Shown here in pieces: positions 39,340 through 49,468 of a stretch of 64,000 nt of DNA. This stretch comes from Tritrichomonas musculus (Eukaryota > Parabasalia > Tritrichomonadida > Tritrichomonadidae). Position 1 is the first letter of the stretch, and the number at the start of each line of letters is the position of its first letter. Location: positions 3,782,001 to 3,846,000 of the forward strand of contig JAPFFF010000011.1 of NCBI GenBank assembly GCA_039105265.1, written 5' to 3'. The notes under the pieces are model-generated. The model made no database searches. It was not told where the DNA came from and worked only from the letters and a program-made list of their open reading frames with translations. Made by a program: the position numbers and the translations under genes.

Positions 39340-39403
39340 AAAATCGCATATTTCAATATAGATTTTGAAGGCATATATCTTCCTTTAATTTGATAGTTTT
39401 TAA

Positions 39404-40203
39404 CTGGGTTTCCCTGTCCAGTGAGGTGAATAGCCAAGTTTGACTTTTTGAGGCATTTCTCGTTATTTTGGATGGAAAGTAGACCGTTATTATCAATTCA
39501 AAAAAATTGTAAAACTTTGAATTATTTGTTAAAAAAATTCTAATTAAAATCTTATAGGATAGTGTGATCTATCTCAACAAATCTTTTTATGAGCATATTA
39601 GAACATCATATATAAAGTTGTTTTACTTCTTTTCGATATTCATTATTCTTTTCAAAAAGTTGCAAAAACTTTTATTAATAATATGGATATATCCTTATGA
39701 TTTATAAAAATATTTTTTAAATAGAGAATTATTTGCATTTAATACAAAGTTTTGCTTTTTGAAATTAATAAATAAGTGATTTTTCTTTTATCTTTAATGA
39801 ATTGTTATATTATGATTATTTTTCAAAACTAATTTGGTCATCTTGGAATTTCTCAAACCAAATATGTTTTGAATAATTATAGTCGGACCAAATATAAATA
39901 AAAGTTAAAAAGAGACTTTTCTTAATGTTCATAAAATTCATAATAAATTTTAACTTTTTGATTTAAAAGATACTTGTGTACTTCTGTCCCCTTTTGATAG
40001 AATTTCTTTCAATCTTGAGCATATTGGACAGTTTTATTAATAAACGACAAAAATTTCTTATTTTCTGGCTATTTTTTCACAAAAAGTCAAAGTTTTACAA
40101 ATTTTTTTGAATAGACTATAACAGTCTACTGTCCATTCAAAATAACGAGAAATGCATCAAAAGTCAAACTTGGCTATTCACCTCACTGGACAGGGAAACC
40201 CAG
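39404..40203. mobile_element. MITE-like element, 800 bp, with about 118-bp inverted repeats
   Basis: Both ends start CTGGGTTTCCCTGTCCAGTG and stay similar for about 118 bp (39404-39521 and 40086-40203) with roughly ten differences. The flanks GTTTTTAA and GTTTTAAA look like an 8-bp target duplication with one change. Long inverted repeats plus an 8-9 bp duplication suggest a non-autonomous Mutator-like element; hAT is the alternative. No coding frame is seen inside. The divergence of the arms implies it is older than Maverick-B, which lies 65 bp away. Confidence 0.75.
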
Positions 40204-41526
40204 GTTTTAAAATAAAAATAAAAAAAATTGTAAGAAAGATTTTCCAGAAGAAGAAATGTAAAAATAACTTATCAATGAAGATCAGCTCCTAGGAATTTGT
40301 GTAAAGTGAATATTGTTGTGCATTTTCAACTTTTTGATAAAAATAATTAATTGTTTTTGATCATTCAATTTTTTTATTTGCGACATTCAAAAAGTTTAAA
40401 GGATGTCAATAAAGAATGTTTTTTGTTGAAACTCGGCTGTAAATTTTCATGTAAAACTATTCCAAAAAAGAAAAGTCACCTTATTTAAAAAGTTCAACTT
40501 TTTAATAGAATTTCTATAAAAACACGTTTGAAAGTGACGTATCGTTTTTAAAATAGCTTAAAAGAAGCATTTTGTTTTGTATGGTTATATAGCTGTTTGG
40601 AAATTACAAAAGATTTAAGATTTGGTTTCGTTCACTGGACATCAGAGTTTAGATCAATTCTAATATATCAAGTTTTTCTGAAGAGACTTCAAAAAGTGGA
40701 AATTGAAACAATATTCATGCTTATATTTATCAAATAAAACAACCCAATGTATTCAAATTTCTCTTTTTGAGAAATGAATTGGAACAGCATAATATCAATT
40801 AAACAAATATTGAATAATGAAGCTCATTAATACAGTGTACTAATTACATCATTAATTTATATATATAGAGAGAGAGAGAGATTATTTTTTTAGAATTTTA
40901 CATTCTCAAGTTCATATGATTTGTATTTTTGTCCAAAATCCCTAGAACAGCAAATAAGACCAACTTCACTGCACTTATATACACTGTTTTGCGGTCATTG
41001 AAAATTGTTGACTTTTTTTCGTGCGTTTTTTAGGAAATGGATAAAAGTAGTAAGAAGACAATTACTATTCAAATTTGAATCACTTTTCAATTTTAATTAA
41101 ATCATTACTGATTTTTTCCTCTATGTAATCATGAAAATAACCCATTCATAATCTATGTAAAAAGTAACTTTCACTGTTCGCATTAGTTTACTTAGTAATT
41201 TCAGTCATTTTGAATTATGTCTAAACGCATATGAACTTAATCTGCTTTCATAGTTATATCTTCATCAAATTTTTGTTTTAGTGTAAAATATTCAATTTTG
41301 AATTGATAAATACGTTTTTATGTTTCAAAAAGTTTTATTTAGCTAAATAATTTTCTACGAATTTACTAAGATGCAGTTAAGTTTGATTAAATAAAACAAT
41401 CAATTAAGCATTGAATATTGGAATAGAAACTAATATTTTATATTATAAATAGTAAATCAAATGACAATTTTTCAGGTATAATTTGACCAGAAATATTTTG
41501 AACTAAAATTTTATTTTTATATTAAT
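40204..41526. other. Intergenic region of 1.3 kb, AT-rich
   Basis: No coding frame is supported. It contains a short AT/AG microsatellite (about 40859-40881) and otherwise nothing I can name. Confidence 0.65.
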
Positions 41527-44436
41527 ATGTTTCTCATTTTTCTTTGCTATTTATCGATTTCAACAATTAAACATCAGCAAAATAATGAGCGATCTTTGCA
41601 TAGCCCTAATAAATTCAATGGACAAGTGAAAAAAGCATATGCTAATCGTTTGAATATAGATCAAGAGTTGAAACCATTTAATGGTGATAAAGATATTGGT
41701 GCTATTTCTTTAAATCAGACCAAAAACTTAAATCCTCAAGCAAGCAATGTAGATCTTAATTTGAATAACGAAGATACTAGAAAATCAGGTACCTTCCTCG
41801 AGTCTGGTGATGATAAATCTGAAGAGAAAACAACGAAGAAGAAAAGTTCAAAAGACGATTCCGACGCTATTTCAGAAGATAAAGTAACAGCCAAAAAGCA
41901 AGATAAAGAAGAAGAGCCAAAGAAAGCTCAGAAAGATTCTAAAGAAGATGAAGAAAAGAAATCCAAAAAGGATGAAGCAAAAAAAACAGAAAAAGACGAT
42001 GATGACGAAGAAGATGATGATAATAAAGATTCAAAGAAGAAAGAAGTAGATGAAAAGAAAGATACCGATAAAAAAGATTCTGATGAAAAGAAAGATACGA
42101 ATGATAAGGAAGATGGTGAAAAGAAAGATACTGATGAAAAGAAAGCTACAGATGAAAAGAAAGCTACAGATGAAAAGAAGGAAACTGATGAAAAGAAACC
42201 TACAGATGAAAAGAAGGATACTGATAAGAAAGCTACAGATGAAAAGAAAGATACAGATGAAAAGAAAGATACAGATGAAAAGAAAGATACAGATGAAAAG
42301 AAAGCTACAGATGAAAAGAAGGAAACTGATGAAAAGAAACCTACAGATGAAAAGAAGGATACAGATGAAAAGAAGGATACAGATGAAAAGAAGGATACTG
42401 ATAAGAAAGATACAGATGAAAAGAAAGATGCTGATGAAAAGAAAGATACTGATGAAAAGAAAGATACAGATGAAAAGAAAGATACGGATGATAAGAAAGA
42501 TGGTGAAAAGAAAGATACTGATGAAAAGAAAGATACAGATGAAAAGAAAGATACAGATGAAAAGAAAGCTACAGATGAAAAGAAGGATACTGATGAAAAG
42601 AAAGATACTGATAAGAAAGACGATAATAAGGAAGACGATGAGAAGAAAGATACAGAAAAGAAAGATGATGAAAAGAATACCGATAAGAAAGAAGGCGAAA
42701 AGAAAGGCGATGAGAAAGAAAATGATGAGGAAAAAGATACAGAAAAGAAAGACGATGAAAAGAAGGGTTCTGATAAGAAAGAAAATGAAAAGAAAGATTC
42801 TGATAAGAATGATGATGACAAGAAAGATAATGAAAAGAAAGATTCTGATAAGAAAGACGATGAAAAGAAAGATACAGAAAAGAAAGATGATGAAAAGAAG
42901 GATTCTGATAAGAAAGATGATGAAAAGAAGGATTCTGATAAGAAAGATGATGAAAAGAAGGATTCTGATAAGAAGGATTCTGATAAGAAAGATGATGAAA
43001 AGAAGGATTCTGATAAGAAAGATGATGAAAAGAAAGATGATGAAAAGAAAGATTCTGATAAGAAAGATACAGAAAAGAAAGATACGGAAAAGAAAGATGA
43101 TGAAAAGAAGGATTCTGATAAGAAAGATGATGAAAAGAAAGATTCTGATAAGAAAGACGATGAAAAGAAAGATACAGAAAAGAAAGATACGGAAAAGAAA
43201 GATGATGAAAAGAAGGATTCTGATAAGAAAGACGATGAAAAGAAAGATACAGAAAAGAAAGAAGATGAAAAGAAGGATTCTGATAAGAAAGATGATGAAA
43301 AGAAGGATTCTGATAAGAAAGATGATGAAAAGAAAGATGATGAAAAGAAAGATGATGAAAAGAAAGATGATGAAAAGAAGGATTCTGATAAGAAAGATGA
43401 TGAAAAGAAAGATGATGAAAAGAAGGATTCTGATAAGAAAGATGATGAAAAGAAGGATTCTGATAAGAAAGATGATGAAAAGAAGGATTCTGATAAGAAA
43501 GATGATGAAAAGAAGGATTCTGATAAGAAAGATGATGAAAAGAAAGATACAGAAAAGAAAGAAGATGAAAAGAAGGATACAGAAAAGAAAGATGATGAAA
43601 AGAAAGATGATGAAAAGAAAGATGATGAAAAGAAAGATGATGAAAAGAAAGATGATGAAAAGAAAGATGATGAAAAGAAGGATTCTGATAAGAAAGATGA
43701 TGAAAAGAAGGATTCTGATAAGAAAGATGATGAAAAGAAGGATTCTGATAAGAAAGATGATGAAAAGAAAGATACAGAAAAGAAAGATGATGAAAAGAAG
43801 GATTCTGATAAGAAAGATGATGAAAAGAAAGATGATGAAAAGAAAGATGATGAAAAGAAAGATGATGAAAAGAAGGATTCTGATAAGAAAGATGATGAAA
43901 AGAAGGATTCTGATAAGAAAGATGATGAAAAGAAGGATTCTGATAAGAAAGATGATGAAAAGAAAGATACAGAAAAGAAAGATGATGAAAAGAAAGATGA
44001 TGATAAGAAAGATACAGAAAAGAAAGATTCTGATAAGAAAGATGATGTAAAGAAAGATTCCGATAAAAAAACTGATGGCAAGAAAGAAGATGAGATGAAA
44101 GTTAGAGATGAAAAGAAAGGCCCTAACAAGAAAGAAGATGGCAATAAAGATGCCGATAAAAAAGATAAAAGTAAGAGGGATGATGAAAATGATGATGAAG
44201 AAGAGGATGAAAAGAAAGACGAAGATAAAAAGAAGGGAAGAAAGATGTATCGCACTGTAGCTAGCAAAAAGCAAACAAGCTCGGGATCTTATTTCCTTTT
44301 CATTATCGTATTAGCGAGTGCAATTGGTGTAGTACTCTTATTTACTTACCGTAAATATAAAGTAAAGACGAAGGCAAAGCAAAAAGAATTTGAGCAAGCA
44401 GATGAGCCTCTTTTGATGACAGAGGAGTTTTATTAA
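41527..44436 (+). CDS. Type I membrane protein with about 780 residues of Lys/Asp/Glu repeats
   Basis: This codes for 969 residues. The N-terminus (MFLIFLCYLSISTI) is a signal peptide; about 100 ordinary residues follow. From about residue 170 to 840 the chain is made of short charged repeats: first 7-residue units (TDEKKDT, ATDEKK), then alternating 4- to 8-residue units (KKDDEKKDSDKK). Near the end there is one membrane segment (about residues 921-943: FLFIIVLASAIGVVLLFTY) and a cytosolic tail ending DEPLLMTEEFY. Long charged repeats outside the membrane suggest a stalk or a surface polyelectrolyte. The tail has DEPLL, which fits the DXXLL sorting signal bound by GGA adaptors. Near-identical repeats imply recent expansion, so length probably varies between strains. 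Confidence 0.8.
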   Translation: MFLIFLCYLSISTIKHQQNNERSLHSPNKFNGQVKKAYANRLNIDQELKPFNGDKDIGAISLNQTKNLNPQASNVDLNLNNEDTRKSGTFLESGDDKSEEKTTKKKSSKDDSDAISEDKVTAKKQDKEEEPKKAQKDSKEDEEKKSKKDEAKKTEKDDDDEEDDDNKDSKKKEVDEKKDTDKKDSDEKKDTNDKEDGEKKDTDEKKATDEKKATDEKKETDEKKPTDEKKDTDKKATDEKKDTDEKKDTDEKKDTDEKKATDEKKETDEKKPTDEKKDTDEKKDTDEKKDTDKKDTDEKKDADEKKDTDEKKDTDEKKDTDDKKDGEKKDTDEKKDTDEKKDTDEKKATDEKKDTDEKKDTDKKDDNKEDDEKKDTEKKDDEKNTDKKEGEKKGDEKENDEEKDTEKKDDEKKGSDKKENEKKDSDKNDDDKKDNEKKDSDKKDDEKKDTEKKDDEKKDSDKKDDEKKDSDKKDDEKKDSDKKDSDKKDDEKKDSDKKDDEKKDDEKKDSDKKDTEKKDTEKKDDEKKDSDKKDDEKKDSDKKDDEKKDTEKKDTEKKDDEKKDSDKKDDEKKDTEKKEDEKKDSDKKDDEKKDSDKKDDEKKDDEKKDDEKKDDEKKDSDKKDDEKKDDEKKDSDKKDDEKKDSDKKDDEKKDSDKKDDEKKDSDKKDDEKKDTEKKEDEKKDTEKKDDEKKDDEKKDDEKKDDEKKDDEKKDDEKKDSDKKDDEKKDSDKKDDEKKDSDKKDDEKKDTEKKDDEKKDSDKKDDEKKDDEKKDDEKKDDEKKDSDKKDDEKKDSDKKDDEKKDSDKKDDEKKDTEKKDDEKKDDDKKDTEKKDSDKKDDVKKDSDKKTDGKKEDEMKVRDEKKGPNKKEDGNKDADKKDKSKRDDENDDEEEDEKKDEDKKKGRKMYRTVASKKQTSSGSYFLFIIVLASAIGVVLLFTYRKYKVKTKAKQKEFEQADEPLLMTEEFY
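42035..44050 (+). repeat. Coding tandem repeats (12-24 bp units) in the membrane protein gene
   Basis: Units built from GATGAAAAGAAAGA and GATTCTGATAAGAAA repeat with small changes for about 2 kb. Because the units have no stop in any frame, long open frames appear on both strands as a by-product. Two zones differ: 42035-42620 (TDEKK type) and 42620-44050 (DDEKK/DSDKK type). Confidence 0.9.
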
Positions 44437-46249
44437 AAATAGTAAATGATAAAGATATCCTTATCATTTCTAATATATATTAAATGATATAAATCAAGTC
44501 ACTTTTTTTATTTATTAGTTTTGCAACTATGAGTAGAAGATGATTTTCAGAATTCTAATATTTTATATTGAATGGAAATTAACTTTTTTATTTAGAGTAT
44601 ATGGAAAAAAAAAAATTAATGGACAAAAAAAAATTAATGGTCAATTTATATTTGGTCGGATAAAAAAATAAATAAATTTTCTCAAAATATTAGAGCTTTT
44701 CTAATAATAATTAGTAATAAATGTTTTTCATATAATTTCTAATTTTATATCCAAATGAAAATGCATTTTCTCAGTTAGATGTGAAACAAATAATAAACTA
44801 AAAAATATTGTAAAAAAAAAATAATTTAAGCATATTTTCTGAAATAATAATTATCTTTTGTATTATAAGTAATAATTATTAATGTAATATGATTTTAATT
44901 GTTTCTTATTATTATCAATTCCTAAAGCCTACTACAAACAGAAAAAAAATTACAAATAATTTGTACATAATTTTCACTTCACTTTTGGGGTCATCCTAAC
45001 ATATCCTTAATAGATTCTTACCAATTTTGGGGAAAATAATATATATCATATATGCGTTGTAAATATCTAAGATAATGTTTTGAATCAAATATATTTGTTG
45101 AATTATGAATATCACATTCTTCTTAAATAAAATGCAAAAAACTCTATTAGACAAACAATTTCAAATGAACGTCATTTCTCATTAAAATATATATTATGTG
45201 TTTATTGATTTCTAATTGGTTTTGTCAATTTATTATGTTTGATGAATTGAAAAAATCAAAAATTAAAAATATTTTATATCTAGGTTTTCACAAGAAAAAA
45301 ATGATTACAAAAGAATATGATATGGAAAACGAATTTATATACAATCATATATTATGAATATATTGATAAATTGAAATAAGTTCATTGCATTCTGAAAATA
45401 ATTGGTATTTTTTGAAAAAAAATTGAATCATTTTCAATTCATTATATATGAAATATTTCAATTCATCAATTATAAATAATAAATGTATAAGATGCACTTA
45501 ATTAATTTGCGGAAGTAATTTTTTTTAGCTTGAGGTTTAATGTGCATTATTATATTTTTTTACCAAAAAAATTTTTTTTCTCTTTTCTGTAAGAAAAAAA
45601 TCATGTACCATAAAGTTACAAAACTGAAACTCTGGAATTCCATTGTGGACATCTTTAACATTATAATAACAGGGTAAAAACCGAAAAATGAAAATCAAAT
45701 AATCATATTGATATTTTGTGAAAAATTAATATTTTTATTAATTTTTGATATATATGAAATAAAAATATCTATTTAATAATCAAATACCCAAATAATTTCA
45801 AATATTATTAAGAAATGATAGTTTTTTGTTAATTCTTTTTTTTATCAACTTTTTGATAAGTTCGATATGATATCATATATTAAAATATATCATGTAATAC
45901 TCCTTATATATTATATTTTTCTATAAGGAAATAATATATTATGTGTTTGAAAATAAAATACCATTAAAAAATTCAAAATTAATCATTATTTAAAAAAATG
46001 TAGATTAATTATATTGAGAATTTACCTTCATAAAAATAAGCAAAAATACGATGATACTACATCAATTATAATGATAAATAAAACTGCAAAATCTCAGATT
46101 TCTAAATCTTTTCTATTTATGTGAAATGGTGATTAATATTATTTTGTCTCATAATTTTTTTTTTTTTCATATACTCTATCAATAAAATATAATGACTTTT
46201 TCTTAATTTCCATTCAATATAAAATTTTATCTCATTTCAATATAATAAA
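44437..46249. other. Intergenic region of 1.8 kb, very AT-rich
   Basis: No coding frame is supported on either strand. A short tandem (A-run followed by TTAATGG, twice, near 44605-44645) and the word ATATTTGGTCGGA (44648-44660) are the only distinct features besides the initiator at its right end. Confidence 0.65.
46232..46236 (+). promoter_or_regulatory. Initiator TCATT before the pseudokinase-exonuclease gene
   Basis: CTCATTTCAATATAATAAA precedes the ATG; TCATT fits the trichomonad initiator and lies about 16 bases before the start. Confidence 0.45.
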
Positions 46250-48691
46250 ATGCAGGTGAGAATGTGCAATATAGAAATAATAAAGAAGATTAGTAGTAGT
46301 CCTAGTAAAGATGTGTATTTAGTAAATAAAGAATCAAAAGGTGCCCACAAACATCAAAGTAAAATTATCATAGCCAAATATTATTTAAATGTTGAATGTT
46401 CAGATACAATTATCAAAAATTTAGTAAAAGAGCTCCAAGATATTTGTTGTAAATACCATCCAGCACTTAATAAATACTTTGGATATAGTCCAATTGATGA
46501 GAAAAATTATCCAAAACTAATTATTTTTTCAGAATATTCGTCTAATGGCCCATTGTCAAAATATATTATACAGTCAAATGATGATTCAACGCCTACAAAT
46601 TTAGATGATACACAAAAATTAATCATTGCTTACGGTATTGCATCAGGAATGGAATTTTTGCATTCTAAAAATATCATTCACCGCCATTTGAAGTCAGATA
46701 ACATTTATCTTGATGAAGATTTAAATCCAAAAATCAGTGGATTTTGTTCAAAAACAATGCCTTTTACAGATTCTCCTATTTATTTAGCACCAGAGATTAT
46801 CTCCAGTCATCAATATTCAAAAGAAGGAGACGTATATGCGTTTGGAATTATTGCATATGAGATTTTTACCAACAAAAAGCCATTTGAACAACTAAAAACT
46901 CCTGAACAAATTTTCGAAAATGTTACTAATGGTAAACGACCGGAATTTAATTCATCAACTAATATTGCGCTAATCAAATTAATTGAAAATTGTTGGAATC
47001 AAAATCCATCAAGTCGTCCTACTTTTAAAGACATTGTCACTGATTTTGAGAACAATCCAAATTTTGTTAAAGGAATAGACGAAAAACGCTATTTAGATTA
47101 CATCGATCTCATCAAAAGAGTCTATCAAAGCAAAAGCCAAAAAAACAAACAACAAACAAATCCTGAAAAAGAACCTTCTACAAAACCACCCAAAAACGAA
47201 AACAAGCAAAAGCAATCCAGAAATCAGCCAGCAAAAGCTAAAAAATCCTCAAAAGATGCAGATAAAACCGAAGAAAATGCGAATTCCAACAAGAGAGGGC
47301 CAAATAGGGGTGGAAGAGGCAAGCAGCGCGCTAACAAGCCCGAAAAACGAGAACCGATCCAAAATCCAGCGCCAAAGGTGAATATGAGACTAATTTCGCC
47401 TTCAGAGGTCAAATGTCAACCAAGGCTCTATCAAAAAGGTGAAATACATTTCACCTCTGTCTCAGATTTTGACAGCTATGAGTCTAAGGATTGGGTTATT
47501 GGCGACGTTTACCAAATTGAGTTCTTTCCGACGGTTATGACAACGGTTACTCTACTTGATGCATCGTCAGACATCACTGCATACGTCAGCCAAATGAGGC
47601 AAGACCCTGTCATCTTCTTTGACCTTGAGTATGTCAGTCCATACAAGCCAGCGCCGCCCGTCTGTCTCTTCCAGTTCTGCTGCACATCTGGCGCCTTCCT
47701 ATTCAAGCAGGCCCGCCTTGAAGTCAATCCGCAAATGAAGCAATTCTTGTCCGTTGGCAGCGGCTGCAAGTTCGTTGGAAAAGGAGTGTCGGGCGACGTT
47801 CGGCGACTCAAAGAAATGTTCGGTGATGATTTCGAGATCGACTTCGAAGACGTCGAAAATACACGACTCCTTCCGTACGGCCATTCGGCGAACTTTGACC
47901 AGATGGTTGAGAAGTTCGCAGGAATGGCCTGTGCTCAATTCAAGGATAAAAATGTGTCAAGGTCAAATTGGAACAGAAGGAAACTGTCAATGAAACAGGT
48001 CATTTATTCGGCCTTCGATGTTGTCTCCCTCTTCAATTGTTACCCGCGTTTCCAGCCAGTTCGTCACTTTTTGTACAGAATCCCGTCTGACTACAGTTGG
48101 CCTTCAAACCTCGACATCAAGAAAGAGTTCTCTGAATTCGTGAAGGCCAACAAAAAGTGCAGCGGAAGTCAGAAGGAAATCGAGAAATTGTGGAATTCAA
48201 ATCCAAATTTGGTCGCTGAAATGCTTGGCCTGAATTTGGATGTGATCAGCTTTGTTGTTTCGAAGTGCTTGAAAGTCATGCAAGGCCACAAATTGGTCTG
48301 CAAATTGTGCAGTAGGTCTGATAGATTCGTCTTCACGTTCAAGTTGGTCGACCATTGCTTGAGGTGCCATCCTGAATGCAAAAGTTGTGCGTGCGGAGCC
48401 AACTTGAAAAGCTTGTTTGCGCTTTATTTGTTCGTTACAGGAAGAGTCATCCTGAGCATGAATGAGTGCTTGATCTGTGAGAAATCATTCAATTCTAGTC
48501 CTGAGCTTGAGAATCATTGCTGGAACGATCACGCTGACTTGCTGAATGAGTTCTTAAAGATGAGAAAAAATAAAAGTCATCAGAGCGATGAAAGCGATGA
48601 TGATAATGATTCTAGCGTCGACGACAACGACAATGACGACAACGTTGATGACGATGATGGTGATGTTCAAGAGAGTGATGATGAGAGCTAA
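46250..48691 (+). CDS. Pseudokinase fused to a DEDDy 3'-5' exonuclease and C-terminal zinc fingers
   Basis: This codes for 813 residues. Residues about 5-270 are a TKL-like protein kinase fold (SNGPLSKYII, IASGMEFLHSKNIIH, EGDVYAFGIIAYEIF, CWNQNPSSRPTF). The ATP lysine is kept (IIIAK, Lys43), but the catalytic Asp of HRD is His146 (HRHLKSDN) and DFG reads SGF at 163-165, so it should be catalytically dead. Residues 295-380 are a basic, low-complexity linker. Residues about 400-610 are a WRN/RNase D-type exonuclease with all acidic residues: FFDLEY (Asp458, Glu460), GVSGDVRRL (Asp516) and YSAFD (Tyr586, Asp590). Cys/His-rich parts follow (CKLCSRSDRF, then CLICEKSF with HCWNDH), and the tail is acidic. 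It may process RNA or DNA ends; substrate unknown. Confidence 0.85.
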   Translation: MQVRMCNIEIIKKISSSPSKDVYLVNKESKGAHKHQSKIIIAKYYLNVECSDTIIKNLVKELQDICCKYHPALNKYFGYSPIDEKNYPKLIIFSEYSSNGPLSKYIIQSNDDSTPTNLDDTQKLIIAYGIASGMEFLHSKNIIHRHLKSDNIYLDEDLNPKISGFCSKTMPFTDSPIYLAPEIISSHQYSKEGDVYAFGIIAYEIFTNKKPFEQLKTPEQIFENVTNGKRPEFNSSTNIALIKLIENCWNQNPSSRPTFKDIVTDFENNPNFVKGIDEKRYLDYIDLIKRVYQSKSQKNKQQTNPEKEPSTKPPKNENKQKQSRNQPAKAKKSSKDADKTEENANSNKRGPNRGGRGKQRANKPEKREPIQNPAPKVNMRLISPSEVKCQPRLYQKGEIHFTSVSDFDSYESKDWVIGDVYQIEFFPTVMTTVTLLDASSDITAYVSQMRQDPVIFFDLEYVSPYKPAPPVCLFQFCCTSGAFLFKQARLEVNPQMKQFLSVGSGCKFVGKGVSGDVRRLKEMFGDDFEIDFEDVENTRLLPYGHSANFDQMVEKFAGMACAQFKDKNVSRSNWNRRKLSMKQVIYSAFDVVSLFNCYPRFQPVRHFLYRIPSDYSWPSNLDIKKEFSEFVKANKKCSGSQKEIEKLWNSNPNLVAEMLGLNLDVISFVVSKCLKVMQGHKLVCKLCSRSDRFVFTFKLVDHCLRCHPECKSCACGANLKSLFALYLFVTGRVILSMNECLICEKSFNSSPELENHCWNDHADLLNEFLKMRKNKSHQSDESDDDNDSSVDDNDNDDNVDDDDGDVQESDDES

Positions 48692-48847
48692 TTTTTTTTT
48701 TATTGTTATTAAAAATATTAAGAGTGTAATTTGATTTTGTTTTCTCAGTGCGCTTTTTTGAAAAGCATGTTTTCATTGAGTTCTCTCAAATAGCCTTATT
48801 TCAATATATAGGGTTGTTATTAAGTCTTTACCTTCGCCATATTCTAA

Positions 48848-49196
48848 TTGTTTTAAGGGACCACTATCATATTTTTTTGTAAACATTTCAATATTGAGAA
48901 AACTCATAGAAAAGAAAATTCAATAGTTGTTATCTCGGAAAAAGTTTAAAACTTTAAAATTTCACCATTCCGATCATTTTTGTAAAATTTTTACTCCTTT
49001 CAACTTTTTAAATTTTTATTGAAAAAAGGGAATAGGCTTAAAAGAAGAATAGAAATAAATGATATGTAATTTATATAATTTATATATACCAAAATATAGC
49101 AAAAATACTCAAGAAATAATTTTTTTTAAGTCAATTAATTTTGTGATAACTCATAGAATTTTTAACATAGAATTTGATAGTGGTCCCTTAAAACAA
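48848..49196. repeat. Small MITE-like element with 22-bp inverted repeats
   Basis: TTGTTTTAAGGGACCACTAT (48848 onward) is mirrored at 49175-49196. If the ends are the TTAA words within the repeats (48853 and about 49188), this would be a TTAA-flanked MITE of about 330 bp as made by piggyBac-type transposases. The interior is non-coding. Confidence 0.55.
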
Positions 49197-49232
49197 AAAT
49201 AATATTCTAATAAACTTAGTTTTTTAATTTTT

Positions 49233-49339
49233 ATTAGATAGACTAAATGAATTTTTTCAATTGATTTAAAATAAACTCCTAAGCGAGTTTTTCCTCAAAT
49301 TTGTTTTTTCATTAGATAGACTAAATGAATTTTTTCAAT
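49233..49339 (+). repeat. 29-bp direct repeat, two copies 78 bp apart
   Basis: ATTAGATAGACTAAATGAAT and the following 9 bases occur at 49233-49261 and 49311-49339 without a change. It is probably a local duplication. Confidence 0.75.
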
Positions 49340-49468
49340 GATCATATAGAAATATTTTATATTCAACGACTGATGACACTTTTGAATTCATTGATGATGA
49401 AAAACAATTAATAAAAATAACATTTGAAAATAAATATTCATATGAAATCAAAGAATTAATTAAAAAAA

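Larger units (their letters stand above)
48692..49468. other. Intergenic region with two small repeat structures
   Basis: No gene is supported. It holds the inverted-repeat element 48848-49196 and the 29-bp direct repeat at 49233 and 49311. A short in-frame stretch of about 48 codons without a start lies before 49487 in another frame; it may be a gene remnant. Confidence 0.5.

Noticed and set aside
41928-44274. Very long open frames on the minus strand (779 and 747 codons) and in another plus frame (666 codons)
   Set aside because: They are by-products of the Lys/Asp/Glu coding repeat, which has no stop codon in several frames. The products are monotonous Ser/Phe, Ile/Leu/Phe or Lys/Arg/Met strings. 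The frame at 41527 has the signal peptide, membrane segment and non-repeat ends.
48169-48402. Minus-strand frames within the exonuclease gene (also at 47224, 47509 and 47699)
   Set aside because: The GC-richer DNA gives fewer chance stops; none has a domain or leader, and the plus frame has all exonuclease motifs.
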